Assembly (NCBI GenBank): GCA_958299035.1
Contig: CATQJL010000112.1
Location: 87,686,636 to 87,750,635, forward strand
Direction: 5' to 3'
Length of the DNA: 64,000 nucleotides
Origin: Cylicocyclus nassatus
Taxonomy: Eukaryota; Nematoda; Chromadorea; Rhabditida; Strongylidae
The notes under the pieces are model-generated. The model was not told where the DNA came from. It did not search any database and worked only from the letters and a program-made list of their open reading frames with translations. Positions within the stretch are counted from its first letter, which is position 1. Each line of letters begins with the position of its first letter. The translations under genes were made by a program, and so were the position numbers. Of the stretch, positions 49,601-62,194 are shown one piece after another.

Positions 49601-50882
49601 TACCCTACTTTGTTCCCAATCTTCTTCTTTAACTGTAATACGGTTGGAGAGTCGGCACTTTCCGTTGCTCCTTGTTTTGTAAGATGAGTGTCTTGCCCGA
49701 GCGTCTCCGTTACCGCATTTTGTTTCGAAGAACTGTAGGATTTAGCAGCTGCCGTCGGCTGGTTTGGTGTTTTCACTCCCTCCGGCTTCTTCTCTTGACT
49801 GGTAGGTGATCTGCTTTGTGTCATTTCACTTGGCCTTTTTTCTGAGCTTATCGCCGTGTAATGTTTTTTGTTGCAGTTTCGGCAGTTGCCGCTGAAGCAT
49901 GCCGCTACTCTGTGATGTTTGCCCCACTGTTTAAACATCGGTTGGACTCCAACAAAAATTCCTCCTTTTGCGTTGTTGTGGGAATTTGCGGGCAGGTCGT
50001 CCACCTGTGTCCTTTGCTTCCACAGCACTCGCACACGTTGCCTCTTCTCACGTATGTCGGTGCCGGAGTTTTGATCTGCTGCGCTTCCGCCGAGAGTCTG
50101 TCATTTAGCTGTTCCTCTCGTGAAATGGCCTCATCAATGGCGTCCAATCATTGGTTTAGTGTCCATTCTGTTTATTTCCCTCTTCGCTCCTCAACTGTTT
50201 GTCCATTGCTTCTCTTCGTATGCGTACATGGAATTTCTCTAAAAAAGTGTCGATTGTTAGTTCGTTATCCAGGTGCTGCTCGTGTATTTCCAACTGATTG
50301 GCTATTGCTGCTAGCTTGTCCCACAATCGTCTTTGCTCCAATGTGCTTGGTCTTCTTGCTGAACAGCTATTCAGATTCCTGTTCAGCTGTCGTACTATGC
50401 CACTTTTATCCCCGTATCGTTTGGCAAGGTGCTGAATGGCTTTCTCGTAGTTATTTGCCGAAACGAAGAACCGAGGTATTGATTGCTTCGCCTCTCCACT
50501 CAAAGAGGAAAGCAAGTAGTTAAAATTTTTGGAGTTCCGTTAGCTCCTGGTCGTGCATATTGGCCTTAAACGAGGCCCAGAAGTTATCCCAGTCCCATTT
50601 CTTCCCCGTGAATGTAGGGATGGGTATCACAGGGAGCTTGCTGACTGCCACAGAACTTGCCAAATCGGTTCCCGTTCTGCGCGTTTCCGTGATGTCAGTC
50701 TGCCACTTTCTCAGTTGGGACCGGTGCGGATGCAGCTTCACTATTGTTCCTTGTGCATTCTCCACGTACTTGTCTAATTGATCCTCTTCTTCGTTGGTGG
50801 CATCTTGTAGACCGTCGAAGGCTTTTGTCAGCTTAGTTACTGAAGCTTGCAAAAGATCTATGTACTCCTCGCATATGTCCAT
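49600..50882 (-). pseudogene. gag: BEL/Pao gag with zinc knuckles
   Basis: The frame 50882-50520 has a coiled amino end and LPVIPIPTFTGKKWDWDNFW..F, the usual F.G....W..F capsid motif. It continues at 50515-50156 with LSSLSGEAKQSIPRFFVSAN, YEKAIQHLAKRYG and a stop. Then CECCGSKGHRWTTCP (about 50033-49990) and, in another frame, CFSGNCRNCNKKHYTAI, two zinc-knuckle-type motifs. There are at least three frame breaks. It corresponds to DUF1759-type BEL Gag. Confidence 0.85.
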
Positions 50883-50890
50883 TGTAATCT

Positions 50891-51754
50891 CCTTGGCTCA
50901 TTTTCACGTTGCGCTCCTATACCTCCTTGTTCTATCCTTTGAAGGAGCTGAGCCGACTCTTGTAGTCAGTTCAGTGCCACATCATTCCTTTTTGTCACTA
51001 GTCCTTTGTATGCTCTTATTGTTGTCGTCATGATGTAAGAGCTGATAGATGAGCTGAACAACTGTGAGAGCAAATCTCTATTGTTCAATTGTAGCTGTAC
51101 CGTGCAAGCAAAGCAAGAGAAGCTGTCTCTGTCGCAACAATAGGTACCTTCTTAGTTCGATCACCAGTTGTATTAATTGGTGGTTGGGATATAGTCAGAA
51201 CTATAAGGCTTCGAATACCACTTGTGAACCACAACCAAAGATAATCTGCCACGCGGGTCTTGAGCGGTTGGACACGAGCACACCTCAAACTTGGGTAATT
51301 AAACTTTATCAAAGAGACAAATAACAACAACAAACACGGATAGAACAAATAACAAAATATACTACTAAGTTATGAACTACAAATAGGTATGAAATGACTG
51401 GAATAAAGGCACCAATATATGGGTAAAATAATGTTAAAGCAAATGAGTGAGAATCATAATGTGAATAATTCTGTGAGAGTACTGTCAGCTACTTATATGC
51501 GTGCGATCACATCATCAAGCCACAGCTGCGCGCAACATTCTAGTGTTAGTTAGCTGAAAACATGAGCAATTCACATCTAATGCTAACATCTGCAAATTCC
51601 TCCAATAATAAAAACGATGCGAGCTACTAAATTTATCGATGCTGTGCAACTGACAAAAGTATTACTAGACTACATGGACGTAATGAGTTTGTACATTTTG
51701 GGGGAGAAAGGAACTATACGAACTACGAAGTTCGTATATGCATTTCGTCATACC
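50891..51754. other. No gene recognised; possible BEL LTR/leader
   Basis: Follows the 5' end of the minus-strand BEL gag. On the minus strand near 51230, TTTGGTTGTGGTTCACAAGT resembles a retroelement leader, but no second LTR is available for comparison, so I leave it undefined. Confidence 0.35.
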
Positions 51755-52044
51755 CCAGCGGCAGTGGCATACCGAGGGGGTGGGGTGGAGGGGAGGGAGA
51801 GTGGGAGGGGGGGCCACCCTTTAAGAATGGGTCGCGAAAGTTTTGAAAGTTACTTAAATGTGTTATAAAAATGTGCAGGAGACTTGTTTTTACTTGTAAA
51901 TATTTTAAAAAAAATTTTTGTCTCAAATTTTGAAAATTCAAGTTAGCGTTGTAAAAAAAATTTTCGGGGGCGTGGCTGACGTTAGGAAAATTTTTTTCGC
52001 ACCCCCCCCCCGAGCCGAAATCCTGGGTACGCCACTGCCAGCGG
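51755..52044. mobile_element. hAT-type MITE (CAGTGGCRTACC termini)
   Basis: The element 51762-52037 starts CAGTGGCATACCGAGGGGGT and ends with the complement of CAGTGGCGTACCCAGGATTT. The flanks carry the exact direct repeat CCAGCGG (51755-51761 and 52038-52044), 7 of the 8 bp expected for hAT. CAGTGGCGTACCCAG is a very common hAT terminus. Confidence 0.8.
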
Positions 52045-52492
52045 GTAGAAGATTATATGTCGCCGAATTTGGAAGGGTCCCGCGGGGACTTTTTGCAAAA
52101 ACGCACCTCTGTGCACGTGCTAGGGTTCTTTTTTGTTGCAAATGACCGGAGAGGCGGCCCCTTTTCGGAGACATGTAATCCCCTGTCACAGCGCTAGCCC
52201 ACAAGGGGGAACAGGTTGACAGCCAGTGGTGCCATTTCTTTCAGCTTCTGTTCAGAGAAAAGTGCTCCGAAAAGGAACACTCTCGCTAGAAGATCCGTCC
52301 CCTATAAAAAAAGCTATCAGAATTTCTGGAGTAGACAATTTCAAACGAAGAAATGATGTCTCTCTACATGGAAAAAAGAAGAATGATCAAATCCACTTTA
52401 TCAAAAAAGATCTCCCAAAACAATCAGGCAGATCCTGCATGGGAATGAACAAGTCGTTTAATTGTACCTAGTGCAGGACTCTACAAGAGAGA

Positions 52493-53340
52493 TTGAAATA
52501 TCTCAGAAAACGAAAACAATGCCTCATCTGCGCATCACAGCATCAAACCTCGGAATGCAAGAAGCTTTTATGCTTCAAATGCCAAGGTGCACAACACACA
52601 TCGTGCTGCATCAAAATGACTCAAAACGAGGCAAATCCACGAGGAAAGGGCTGGAAGAAGCAAAGAGAAAGATCTAAAAAAGCCTCCACGAAAGGTTAAT
52701 CATGTAGGCTCAAAGGAAGCTCAAATGAAAGAAAGCGTGATACTTCAAGTTAATTCAATGCCTCAGTCTTCACATGATATATTTATTTCTGCTGAATTAA
52801 CAGTTTCGGATCCCAAAAGCCACACCCTGAGGAAAATACAGTGCTACTAGACACTAAAGCTGAAATCTCGTTCATAGACGCAGCACTTGCTGAGGAGTTG
52901 CAACTTCGAACAATAGGGAAGACTAAACTTCATTTATATGCCTTTGGTTCCGACCAGGTGTTGACAAAGAATTGTAAGAAAGTGGTACTGAACGATTGGG
53001 ATGAAAAAGGACAGCAGTGCTCACTGAGCTTGCTCACCCATAATATCCTCCAAAAGTACTCTTACCAGGAACTACAGGATACTGGCATCTTTATTAAGTC
53101 ACAGCGTCTATGCTCAACCACTCTGGACATTCAGTAAAGCCACAGGTGCTTCTAGGCGCTGACCAACTATGGCCATTCATACGTGCTGACACTAGCCGCA
53201 TTCGCCTCCCTTCTGGGTTCTATCTACTATTTACTCGCATGAGATATCTTCTCACAGATCAAGCAGAAAAAGGACCAACTGTAGATACCAACTGGAGGAA
53301 AAGTGGAATGGATATTGGAGAACAGCAGCACAGATTAACG
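52493..53340 (+). pseudogene. pol: BEL/Pao zinc knuckles and protease (degenerate)
   Basis: KQCLICASQHQTSECKKLLC then FKCQGAQHTSCC gives cysteine-rich knuckles. From 52841, VLLDTKAEISFIDAALAEEL is the protease flap region, but the catalytic triplet reads DTK instead of DTG or DTN. At 53110-53280, HSGHSVKPQVLLGADQLWPF then LPSGFYLLFTRMRYLLT parallels the LG.D.LW and GY.ISG motifs. Confidence 0.78.
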
Positions 53341-53479
53341 CAGTAGAGAAGTAACTGATGAGCAAACGAAAAGCGAACAGAATCTCTGGAAGAGTCTAGA
53401 AACTAGATGCAGCCGACATAGAGGAATTCGGAGTCGCAGAAGACTCAACTAGAGATTGGTGATAAGCAAGTTTGCGATG

Positions 53480-54800
53480 ATATCAAAAGAACCATAGAAA
53501 AGAGAGAAGACGGTTACCATGTGCGTCTGCCCTTGAAAGACCTTCAGATTTTACCAGGCAACAAAGCTGTTACATACCGAAAGCTGGGTAGTCTATGAAA
53601 CTCACTACAAAGACTCTTAGACCAATATAATCTTTCAAAAACAACTTTGTCTAAATATATCAGAGGAGGTAAAAGGAGAAGCACTGCCAGCCGGCCTGAA
53701 TTCATTGCATCCACATCAGGGGGTGAACATTTCACAAGTCAACGACTAAACTCCGCATTATTTACGATGCTTCAGTTCGATGGATGATGTTTTAGGTCGA
53801 GGACCGGTAAAACTACTCCTTCTATAGGGAATTTCGAGATGATTTAGAGCTGGGGATATTGCATTGATTTTGGAAGAAGAGGCATTTCTTCAAGCGCGAC
53901 TTCACAAAAAGATCGCGATGCTACACGGTGCCTTTGCCTTGTGGTTGAGAAATCATAAGCAAGCGCCCATTCCGGGTAATATCCAGACTGTTCGGTTTAC
54001 TCGAGTAACGTTTGGGCTTATGCCATCTCCATTCCTCCTAGCGGCGACGAACATTACACCTTCAGTACACGAACAAAACTGGTGAGATAAAGGAAATTGT
54101 ACGTAGAAAATCTCATCTTATGCGCAGACCATGAAAGATGCGATTCAGTTGTACCAGATTACCGAAGATGTTCCGAGAATTTAGTTTGAACCTACGAGAA
54201 TTAGTATAAGGAAGCAATGCAAGCAATAGCTTGCAAGGAAAAGTTTACGGAAACTTCGCCAAAAGTAGGTAAGTAAAGTAACTTAGCATGAAATGGACTA
54301 ATGAAGACTTACTACAGCTTAATTGTGCGATGAGAAGCAGTGTAAGCAGTGCAAAACGCCGCCTTGCAAGCACCATAGCCTCAGTCATGATCGAATGGGC
54401 TACTTGAGACCACTGCTTCGCAAACCAAAAGTCTTTCTTTGCTCTTTGACAACAAAATTTCGACTGGTATACAGTTGTGCCCTGAAAACTGACCGAAGAG
54501 TGGGAGCAAATCATCCAAGAGGTGGACAGGTTTGAGAAATCGATCTCTCGAGCGTTGTGCTCAAAAGGGAAGAGCATGGGATAGTTACGTTCGCGGATGC
54601 AAGCTCAGAAGCGACAGCTATATGTATTTATCTGCGCTCTAAGTATCAAGTAAACCTGATTATCGCAAAAGGCAAACTGCCTACACACAAGTCCGCAGTC
54701 AATGCCAAAAATGGAACTAAATGCAGCTACGCTTGCCATGAGAGTCACAAACTCAGCTGTGACACAAATACAATGTCAAAATAACGCGAACAATAGTGCT
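53480..54800 (+). pseudogene. pol: BEL/Pao RT and RNase H remnants
   Basis: 53500-53560 reads EDGYHVRLPLKDL-like sequence. 53985-54060 reads VRFTRVTFGLMPSPFLLAAT, the conserved BEL RT palm motif. 54575-54660 reads IVTFADASSEATAICIYLRS, the RNase H start with its Asp. Many stops and frameshifts separate them, and the catalytic RT aspartates were not located. Confidence 0.7.
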
Positions 54801-54892
54801 CTCAGACTCGGACGCCATCCAGTGGATAAAGTCAAAACCACAGAATAGAGTAGAAAGGATGATAACTAGTCGACTCACGGAAATCGTCAAAA

Positions 54893-55968
54893 TTGTGGAA
54901 AATTGGAGGAGATAGGGTTCAAGTATTGTTTGCACATGTGCCTTCATCTGCAAATCCCGCGGATGGTGATAGTCGAGTTCTATCCAAAGCGGAGTTACTC
55001 AACCCTTGGCGGACCGGACTAGCGTTGTTGCGAAAGAATACAAAGATATGGAAAGATATCACTCTTTTGCAACAAAAAAAACTTCTCGGGATAAAGAAGA
55101 AACCACCACTGCAACAAGCATGTGTATTCGACACTCCGAAGATAGTTCTTCAGTCAGATTGGAAAGGTATTCGCTAAACACAATCAAACGCGCATCATGG
55201 CATATTTGCTGCGGTACATCAGAATCTCTGTCGCAAAAGCAAATACGAAAAGGAAACACTCCATTATTCCATCAAGCTGGTTACAGCTAGAGATGACTGT
55301 CGAGAGATGCGATTTAAGCGGTTTAGAAATTACCGTAGCTACCGAAGCTCTAGTAAAACAACATCAGAGAGTAATCACTCCGAAATAATACGAACAATGC
55401 GTCATTCAAACATAAAAAGTGACGAGGAAAGCCTTCTCCGATGTCAAGGAAGGCTAGGCAGAAGATAAGTCAAAGTGCTAGGCAACCACTGATCATCTTA
55501 CAAAACACCTGATTAGCAAAATTCATCACTAAAGAATGTCACAACAAAGGACATGCAAGTATGAACCCACACGTGTTCTTGTGAGAGAAAACTACTGGAT
55601 ACCAAAGCTACCTGCTCAAGTTAGCATATACCTCTTCGCTGTGTCTCATGCCAAAAATTTAATAGCCTCTCCTACAAGTATCCGGAGCAAAGCGATCTTT
55701 TAAAAGGAAGGGCTTGCCAAGCAAGGCCTTTTGAACATGTCGGGTTAGGTTGATTCGGTTTTCTGACCGTTGCCCTATCAGATGGAAGCAAAGGGAAATG
55801 CTTTGGCTGCATAATCACTTACAAGTTACTAGATTAGTCCACCTAGATAATGTGTAGGTGGATATCTAGTAGACAGCGCTCATGATTTGTCAAAGAAAGC
55901 ATTTCTGCTATTATTACTCCGATTTTTTGAGCGCAGCGGAATTTCTAACATCGGACAATGCACCGACC
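54893..55968 (+). pseudogene. pol: BEL/Pao integrase, amino-terminal part
   Basis: VQVLFAHVPSSANPADGDSR (54917) is the usual end of RNase H (HVPS..NPAD..SRG). Near 55560-55800, YWIPKL, a CVSCQKF and FEHVGL follow in order. Then a region with TALMICQRKHF and finally LTSDNAPT at 55940-55965, the SDNG/A core motif with the second Asp. The hAT terminus CATAGGTGCGATAGGGGGAG begins right there, cutting the domain. Confidence 0.68.
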
Positions 55969-57935
55969 ATAGGTGCGATAGGGGGAGCAGGGTCCCCTCC
56001 AGGTGAAGGGGGCTTTGGCTATTTTTGACCTAGAAAAGTGAAAGGGGTAACTAGGTCTGAAGTGAATGCTGACGCAAGCTTACATGTCTAGCGAGAGCGG
56101 GAGTGAAAAAAAAGGAACTTAAGTGGTACAGAGATGTACTATAAAGGTTTCCTCATTACTTAAGCTTTGGAAGGCCGTCCAACAAGGACTTTCTTGACTT
56201 AGGAAAGCATTATGTTTCATCAGTCAACATATCCGAAAGCTTGGAGCATACAAAATTGACGTAGACCGTCTCTTTTTTTTCAGCTCTCCTGTGAATTCAG
56301 GTATAAAAAACCACATCTACTTCAGTATTAGCTGGTTTTATGCAATCACTTGTCGCTCCATTTCTGAAAGAAGACTGGCGTTTAATGGCGAAGTCTTGTT
56401 TCTAGTAAGGTTAGACAACTGGGCATTTTCAATCACTCTGCATAAAATTTTTTTCACGAAAACACATGTTTTTGCCATGCTAAAATGCCACGTATCTTTG
56501 AGTAGAGGGGAGCTAGAGAAAGAGAAAGACGGTCTACGTCAAATCCCTTTTTGTGGGCTTTCTAAAGATATATAGGTTGTTGGGTTAAAAACTCGTGGCT
56601 TTTCAAAAATGAGATGGAGGTATTTGGTATTAACGTGTTCCACCCCGCTCTTGGTTTCTATGGGTCGCCGGAGCAAGACTTTTTTGGACTGAGAAGGTCT
56701 TGTGTGCCAATACTTTATATACCATTCGATAGTCAAAAACATGAGGAATAGACCGTCTCTTTTTTCCTAGCTTTTCTGTGAAGCGAGATACGAGCAGTTT
56801 TATCTACCTACAATATCAGGCAATTCTGGGTAATTATCTTTTCAAACCAAGAAGGTCTTTTCTGAACTTTTATATGTGATTCGAAAGCTTGAGAAACGAG
56901 TAATCTAACTGCTCTTTCATTTGTTATTACTCTCTCTAGTGAAAGGAGATATGGTACGATTTTTGTCAGTAAACATGCGTTCATCACTAACTAGTCCAGA
57001 TTTTCTACTCTTGCTCAACCTTTCTTGCGACAGTGTGTATTCATTGATACAATGTTGATTATTCAAAGAATCAGACATGCTTTTGACTTTTGATTGTGTT
57101 TCGTTATCAGTGCCACTTTGAGTGCGCAGAAGGTCTCAAGCATCCATTCTTTTTAATCAAAACGCTGTTGCTTCGATACTCTTTTGCTGTCTTAATGTCT
57201 GAAGAAAAGAGCAGCTAGCGTTTTTTTTTCAAACAAAAGCGCCGTTGTAGCAGCTGTTTGATTCTGCCGTCATGCCTTGATTCTATTCTCAACCTCAGGT
57301 GAAAGAGGTCCCGGATGCCTGCTTTAAAGCGAAGGGGTCAGAGAAATTTCTCCGCCTATCGCATTCATGGTATCGACCTTTCTTCTCGGAGAAACTATAC
57401 TTAAGAAAAGCTACGAAGCCGCCAAAAGCGATCCAAGTATCATTAAAGAAATTGCATGGAAACATATCACACCCTACAGGACAAGGAGGACCTATCAAAG
57501 ACTAGCTGGTTTTCACGGTCTTGCCCGGGTCACGGCTTCAGCTAAACCTTGCTCCCCCTCCCGTCTCCCTTCCTACCCGGCCATTATGCTGCGCTGCAAG
57601 GGATTCCTGTATCAAAATAACTCACCGCTGTAGGCTCGTGTTGATCACCGCATCCTTCCTTCCGCGGAAATCGAATGAACCTACAGCTATTGCTTACACG
57701 AAATATGGATATGACTTGTTAGCCGATGTTGGGAACTCATTCTTATGCCGAAAATCAATAAATCGATAGAATGGCCCAGCGAACCGCCGCAAAAATAGCG
57801 CTAAACCACCTTCGGGGTCGAATACATATGTGTGCAAAGTTCCAGCTCAATCGCTTCATTGATTGGCGTTTCCATAACGAACGAACATATAAGCGAACAC
57901 ACCTACAAAGTTTGAGTTATATATATACATATAGA
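55968..57935. mobile_element. Insertion in BEL integrase; begins with hAT-foldback terminus
   Basis: The first 90 bp (CATAGGTGCGATAGGGGGAG onward) match the termini of the foldback elements at 27018 and 34699. The rest is unlike them. Around 56260-56300, 56510-56545 and 56750-56790, direct and inverted copies of GACGTAGACCGTCTCTTTTT occur. No matching right terminus was found, so the limits and class are uncertain. Confidence 0.45.
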
Positions 57936-58295
57936 TTGATAAAATCGATAAAGCTCTCAATGTACAAAAAATCGGTAGTCGAACATTGTTTATCGACGAG
58001 CTGTCTACCGTGATTATCGAGATAGAGGCAGTGCTCAACGAAAGACCGCTGCTCTACATGGAAACTGACAATCTAAATAAGATCTTTCTTCGTCCAATAA
58101 ACTTTCTGCAAAACGAGATGGAAATGACGTATCTAGTAGACCTTTTTAACAGCTACTCTTTTAGAATTTTACTAAATGATAGTCTCAAGTTTTGGGAAGA
58201 CCGCATAATCTGTTGCTGCAACAAACACTGCAAAATCTACAAAGTAAAGAGGTTTTCACACTCAGTTATTACTATCAGTAACCTTAAGAAGTAAA
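57936..58295 (+). pseudogene. pol: BEL/Pao integrase, carboxyl part
   Basis: DELSTVIIEIEAVLNERPLL then RPINFLQ is the EL.T.L.EIEA.LN.RPL...LRP..FL pattern at the end of BEL/Pao integrase, including the catalytic Glu region. The frame stays open to 58292, but the last 50 codons no longer resemble the family. Confidence 0.8.
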
Positions 58296-58899
58296 TGAGC
58301 GATTTTCTCCTCAAATTATGAAGATTTTAAAACTTAGAATACGTTAGTGCGCATCGGTAAGACTGAGAAGTACTGTGATTTTCTCCGCAAATTTTGCGTG
58401 TTTCGCCAAGAAGAGACAATTATTAGAAAGAGGATAAACGGTTACATCGGCTGGTAACTAAACTGTTTAGCATTTCACGTACGAGGTTAAAATAGGCTGA
58501 GTATAAAATTTGGTTACTTTAGAAAGTAAATTTCAGATTCCTGAAAGACAAGCACAAAGCTACAATAAGTTGCTTTAGTTGGCAAAAGTTTTGTCCTATC
58601 TGCTGCAAAGCTCCTAAAAAGGTCTCAAATGAAATGAAAAGTTGCGAAAGACTTGCGAAAGTTGAGCATGGTCAAAACGATGAGTTGTAATTTCTAACGA
58701 ATAACTCAGCACTCCCCCCAATAAATTACACTGTCAACACAGCGACTGGAAACAGGGAGAAATTCTGCACCGGATATAGGCTGAAGTGTTTGTTTATCCT
58801 TATTCCGTATTTGCCGGTGGACTGAAAAAAAAAGAAGATTTTTGCGCCGACCCATTATATTACAAAGGAAACTTTTTCAATCAAAGTGATCTTTCCACT
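58296..58899. other. No feature recognised
   Basis: AT-rich sequence after the BEL remnant. I see no gene, repeat or splice-bounded coding segment. Confidence 0.4.
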
Positions 58900-58901
58900 T
58901 A

Positions 58902-59560
58902 CAGGGTCTCCCAAAAGTCTAGCCTAATTTTGCACTGCTTTAACTCAACAATCACTGCTGATTTTGATCTCAAATTTATACCATAGAATCCTCCAATCAT
59001 TCTTCGTAAACTACATTCTTGGAGGTGAAAAATGATCTTCATGTTTGACTGAAAAAAATAAAATTATCAAACCATTTTTACCTCAAAGCGCAAAAAGCTA
59101 TTTCCTGAAAGTTGGAAATTTACTCCGCTACTGCAAAAATTTGGCACACCGCGGTGCAAATTTATATCCACAATATAGAGGAGGCTTTGCACTACCATCA
59201 CTATGATGGCTGCATTCATAAATCTATTTCATCAAGAGAGGCGGGAAAAAACCTGGAGTGGTAGTAATTTGGTCGAAACCATCATGTTAACTGTGTTTTC
59301 ATAACACCAGCTAACCAGCAGCTTCACATCATTTTCTCAACGAAACCACGAATTAACCAATAGGAAACCTCGAAATGCTATCTTGCAAAGCAAAGTCATT
59401 GGAGGAGATCGAAACTCCAACCATTCTTATGCTTGTCCGCAATCATTGCACTTTACCAAACTTGCTACTCGGTGTCCAGCTTTTCATTCTTTCATAATGG
59501 TTGATCTTACTAAGAATCTATACACTAAACTTCTCAATATAGATTAACGAATGAACTTGT
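58902..59560. mobile_element. Tc1/mariner-type element related to 46276 (right end unclear)
   Basis: TA then CAGGGTCTCCCAAAAGTCTA at 58900. The following 350 bp parallel the element at 46276 (CACAATATAGAGGAGGCTTT in both settings). The right terminus was not identified and the end coordinate is a guess. Confidence 0.5.
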
Positions 59561-59605
59561 TGCCGGTAGCTAAGAGCTTCTCATTCGAAAGCCTACCTTA
59601 ACACT

Positions 59606-60800
59606 ATGTCGTCAGGAAATAGTGGTGCGTTATCAAATTACGATGCGTTGTTAGGAAGTACTGCTGAAGACATATTGCAGATGTCAGCGCGGATGATGTG
59701 CCTCGTAGGCGTCATAGGAATATTGAATACGTTCGCAGTGATCCGTGCGAGGTCTTTTCAAGTAACAGAGCGTTCATACGCTTAAGATTTCGGTTTACTG
59801 AAAGGGAGCTATTATGGCTCACGACGCTTTTGTCATCGAAACTAGAGTATGACACTAGCAGATCTTGGGCTATCTCAAAGAAACAGCAGGTAGAGTCTGC
59901 TATGGCCTTCACGATTGGCAACTTTTTGCTGCACTTCACAGAGAAAAGCTTTTAGGTGGCGATAGGTGTGAGATATCTTGCAACGAACTCGCACCAAATT
60001 GTTCTTGGTGACACTCTGAAGTGCTGCCAAAAAACAATTTCAAATGTGGTGAGGGTGGTTATGGCGCTAAATCATCCAAAAATAGTGTCACAGTTCATCG
60101 TTTGTAAACCGTGGGATACACCCTGGTGCAGAAATAGGGCTAGCGAATTCGCCAGGCTTGGAAAATTTAGCAGTGAGTGGACTTTCAGTGAATTACAAGA
60201 GAAATACAACCTATTAAGATGTAATTGGCTGCATCGACGGAACTCTAGTGTCCTCCCGGAGATGGCTACGTATACATGAGCAGGAAGGGATTTAGCGCCT
60301 TAAACGTCTGCGTAGTCGTAGATGCAATTGGCCGTATCCTCTACGTTAACAGTGGCTTCCCAGGCTCTGTACATGATGCGACTGTTTGGAGGCGATGCGC
60401 CCTTGGCCAACAGTTCAATTCTGGTGAGACATGCGCAAGCTATGCGCTTCTTGGAGATTCCGGGTATGCAAATGGAAACGGGATCATGGCGTCCTACCGC
60501 CCAACAAGTGTTAGAGGTGATTTATTGAAAATGCGTTACAATCGCGAACATCGCCGTGTACGCGCCGTGGTGGAGAGGACTATAGGGAGATGGAAAAGGC
60601 GCTTTACAATACTGTGCACCGGGATGCGAGTCTCACCGGATTTCGCATCCAAGATAGTCATTGCTTGTGCAGTGCTGCACAACATGGGTTATTGTGTAGG
60701 GGCCACAAAGTGGCCACGTCTTGGGCACACGTTGGCTACCATGCTACATCCGCCAGTTAACACCCGGGACGTTCGTGAATACGTTTTGAGATTGCTTTGA
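59606..60800 (+). pseudogene. PIF/Harbinger transposase
   Basis: From ATG at 59606, one frame gives a short acidic start, and a shift near 59698 leads to FTERELLWLTTLLSSKLEYD. After a stop at 59953 the homologous frame continues with IGVRYLATNSHQIVLGDTLK and CQKTISNVVR. The DDE_Tnp_4 catalytic core follows: IGCIDGTLV (first Asp 60236-60238), then after a small deletion and shift FSALNVCVVVDAIGRILYVN (second Asp 60321-60323) and SGFPGSVHDATVW, then LLGDSGY and AVVERTIGRWKRRF (Glu 60573-60575). The final 174-codon frame (60276-60800) is open. All three acidic residues survive, but in separate frames. No MYB-like partner gene was found. Confidence 0.88.
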
Positions 60801-61244
60801 AGAAACAACTTTAGAAATGGTCAACAAACGATAAACACTGTGTATTAAATGTCTTTTGATAAACATTCTTTCATTCGAAGTTCTCTTCTACAGTTGTCGT
60901 TTCTTTTTTGGAGTTTGCTTAAAAGGTTCAATTTGAAGATTCAAACTTAGTGCACTTACTGAAACCCCTTTGGCTAATAGTGATAAAAATAGAGATGGTT
61001 ATACACAAAGTGTGTTACTTATAAACTAGAAACCATTTTATATGTAAATTTTGTATGTAAGTTTTAACTCCGTTTCGTTCCTGCCCTTAGACGGAGTACA
61101 GGAACTCCGGGCTCTCCCCGGAACTCCTCAGTAAGGAAGGGGAGCCCGTGAACCCGCTCAATTATATATCAAAATTTTTGCTAAATGTTAAACTTAAACG
61201 ATCAAATTTAACTTACATATTGATGATCTTATCATATATTGTAT
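60801..61244. other. No gene recognised; short GC-rich inverted segment
   Basis: AT-rich except for 61087-61145, where AGTACAGGAACTCCGGGCTC and GGAACTCCTCAGTAAGGAAG contain small inverted pieces. Possibly the 3' end of the Harbinger element. Confidence 0.35.
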
Positions 61245-62014
<770 letters not shown>

Positions 62015-62194
62015 GTTTTGATAGATAAATAATATAATAGTCTGAATAGCTGCCGTGAATAGAAATCTTTTGAGTATTAAGTGAGACATATTTGTGTATT
62101 TTTGTAAGTAAATTTTTTGTCATAATATTGATTCATTTCTAATGGAATCAATGATCAAGTCGGCTGTTCGTTATGTTTCTTATGTAATAGTCAC

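Larger units (their letters stand above)
47954..50890 (-). mobile_element. BEL/Pao retrotransposon, 3'-truncated
   Basis: On the minus strand, gag, zinc knuckles, protease and part of RT follow in order from 50882 down to 47954. The element ends where MITE copy D begins, so the rest of RT, RNase H, integrase and the 3' LTR are absent. The region 50890-51350 may hold LTR or leader sequence, but I could not define it. Confidence 0.85.
52230..58295 (+). mobile_element. BEL/Pao retrotransposon, degenerate and interrupted
   Basis: On the plus strand remnants follow in correct order: zinc knuckles (52493), protease (52830), RT (53480-54080), RNase H (54550-54800), integrase zinc domain and core (55560-55967) and integrase end (57936-58140). 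A segment of about 2 kb starting with a hAT-foldback terminus splits the integrase. Every module is frame-broken. Confidence 0.8.

Noticed and set aside
49861..50523. 220-codon plus-strand ORF rich in Leu, Val, Cys and Ser
   Set aside because: It is the shadow of BEL/Pao gag on the opposite strand; the apparent membrane-like composition is an artefact of antisense reading.
57299..57633. Possible further flippase or other exon (STFLLGETILKKSYEAAK)
   Set aside because: It does not match P4-ATPase membrane segments, and splice boundaries and homology are lacking. It lies in the insertion that splits the BEL integrase.
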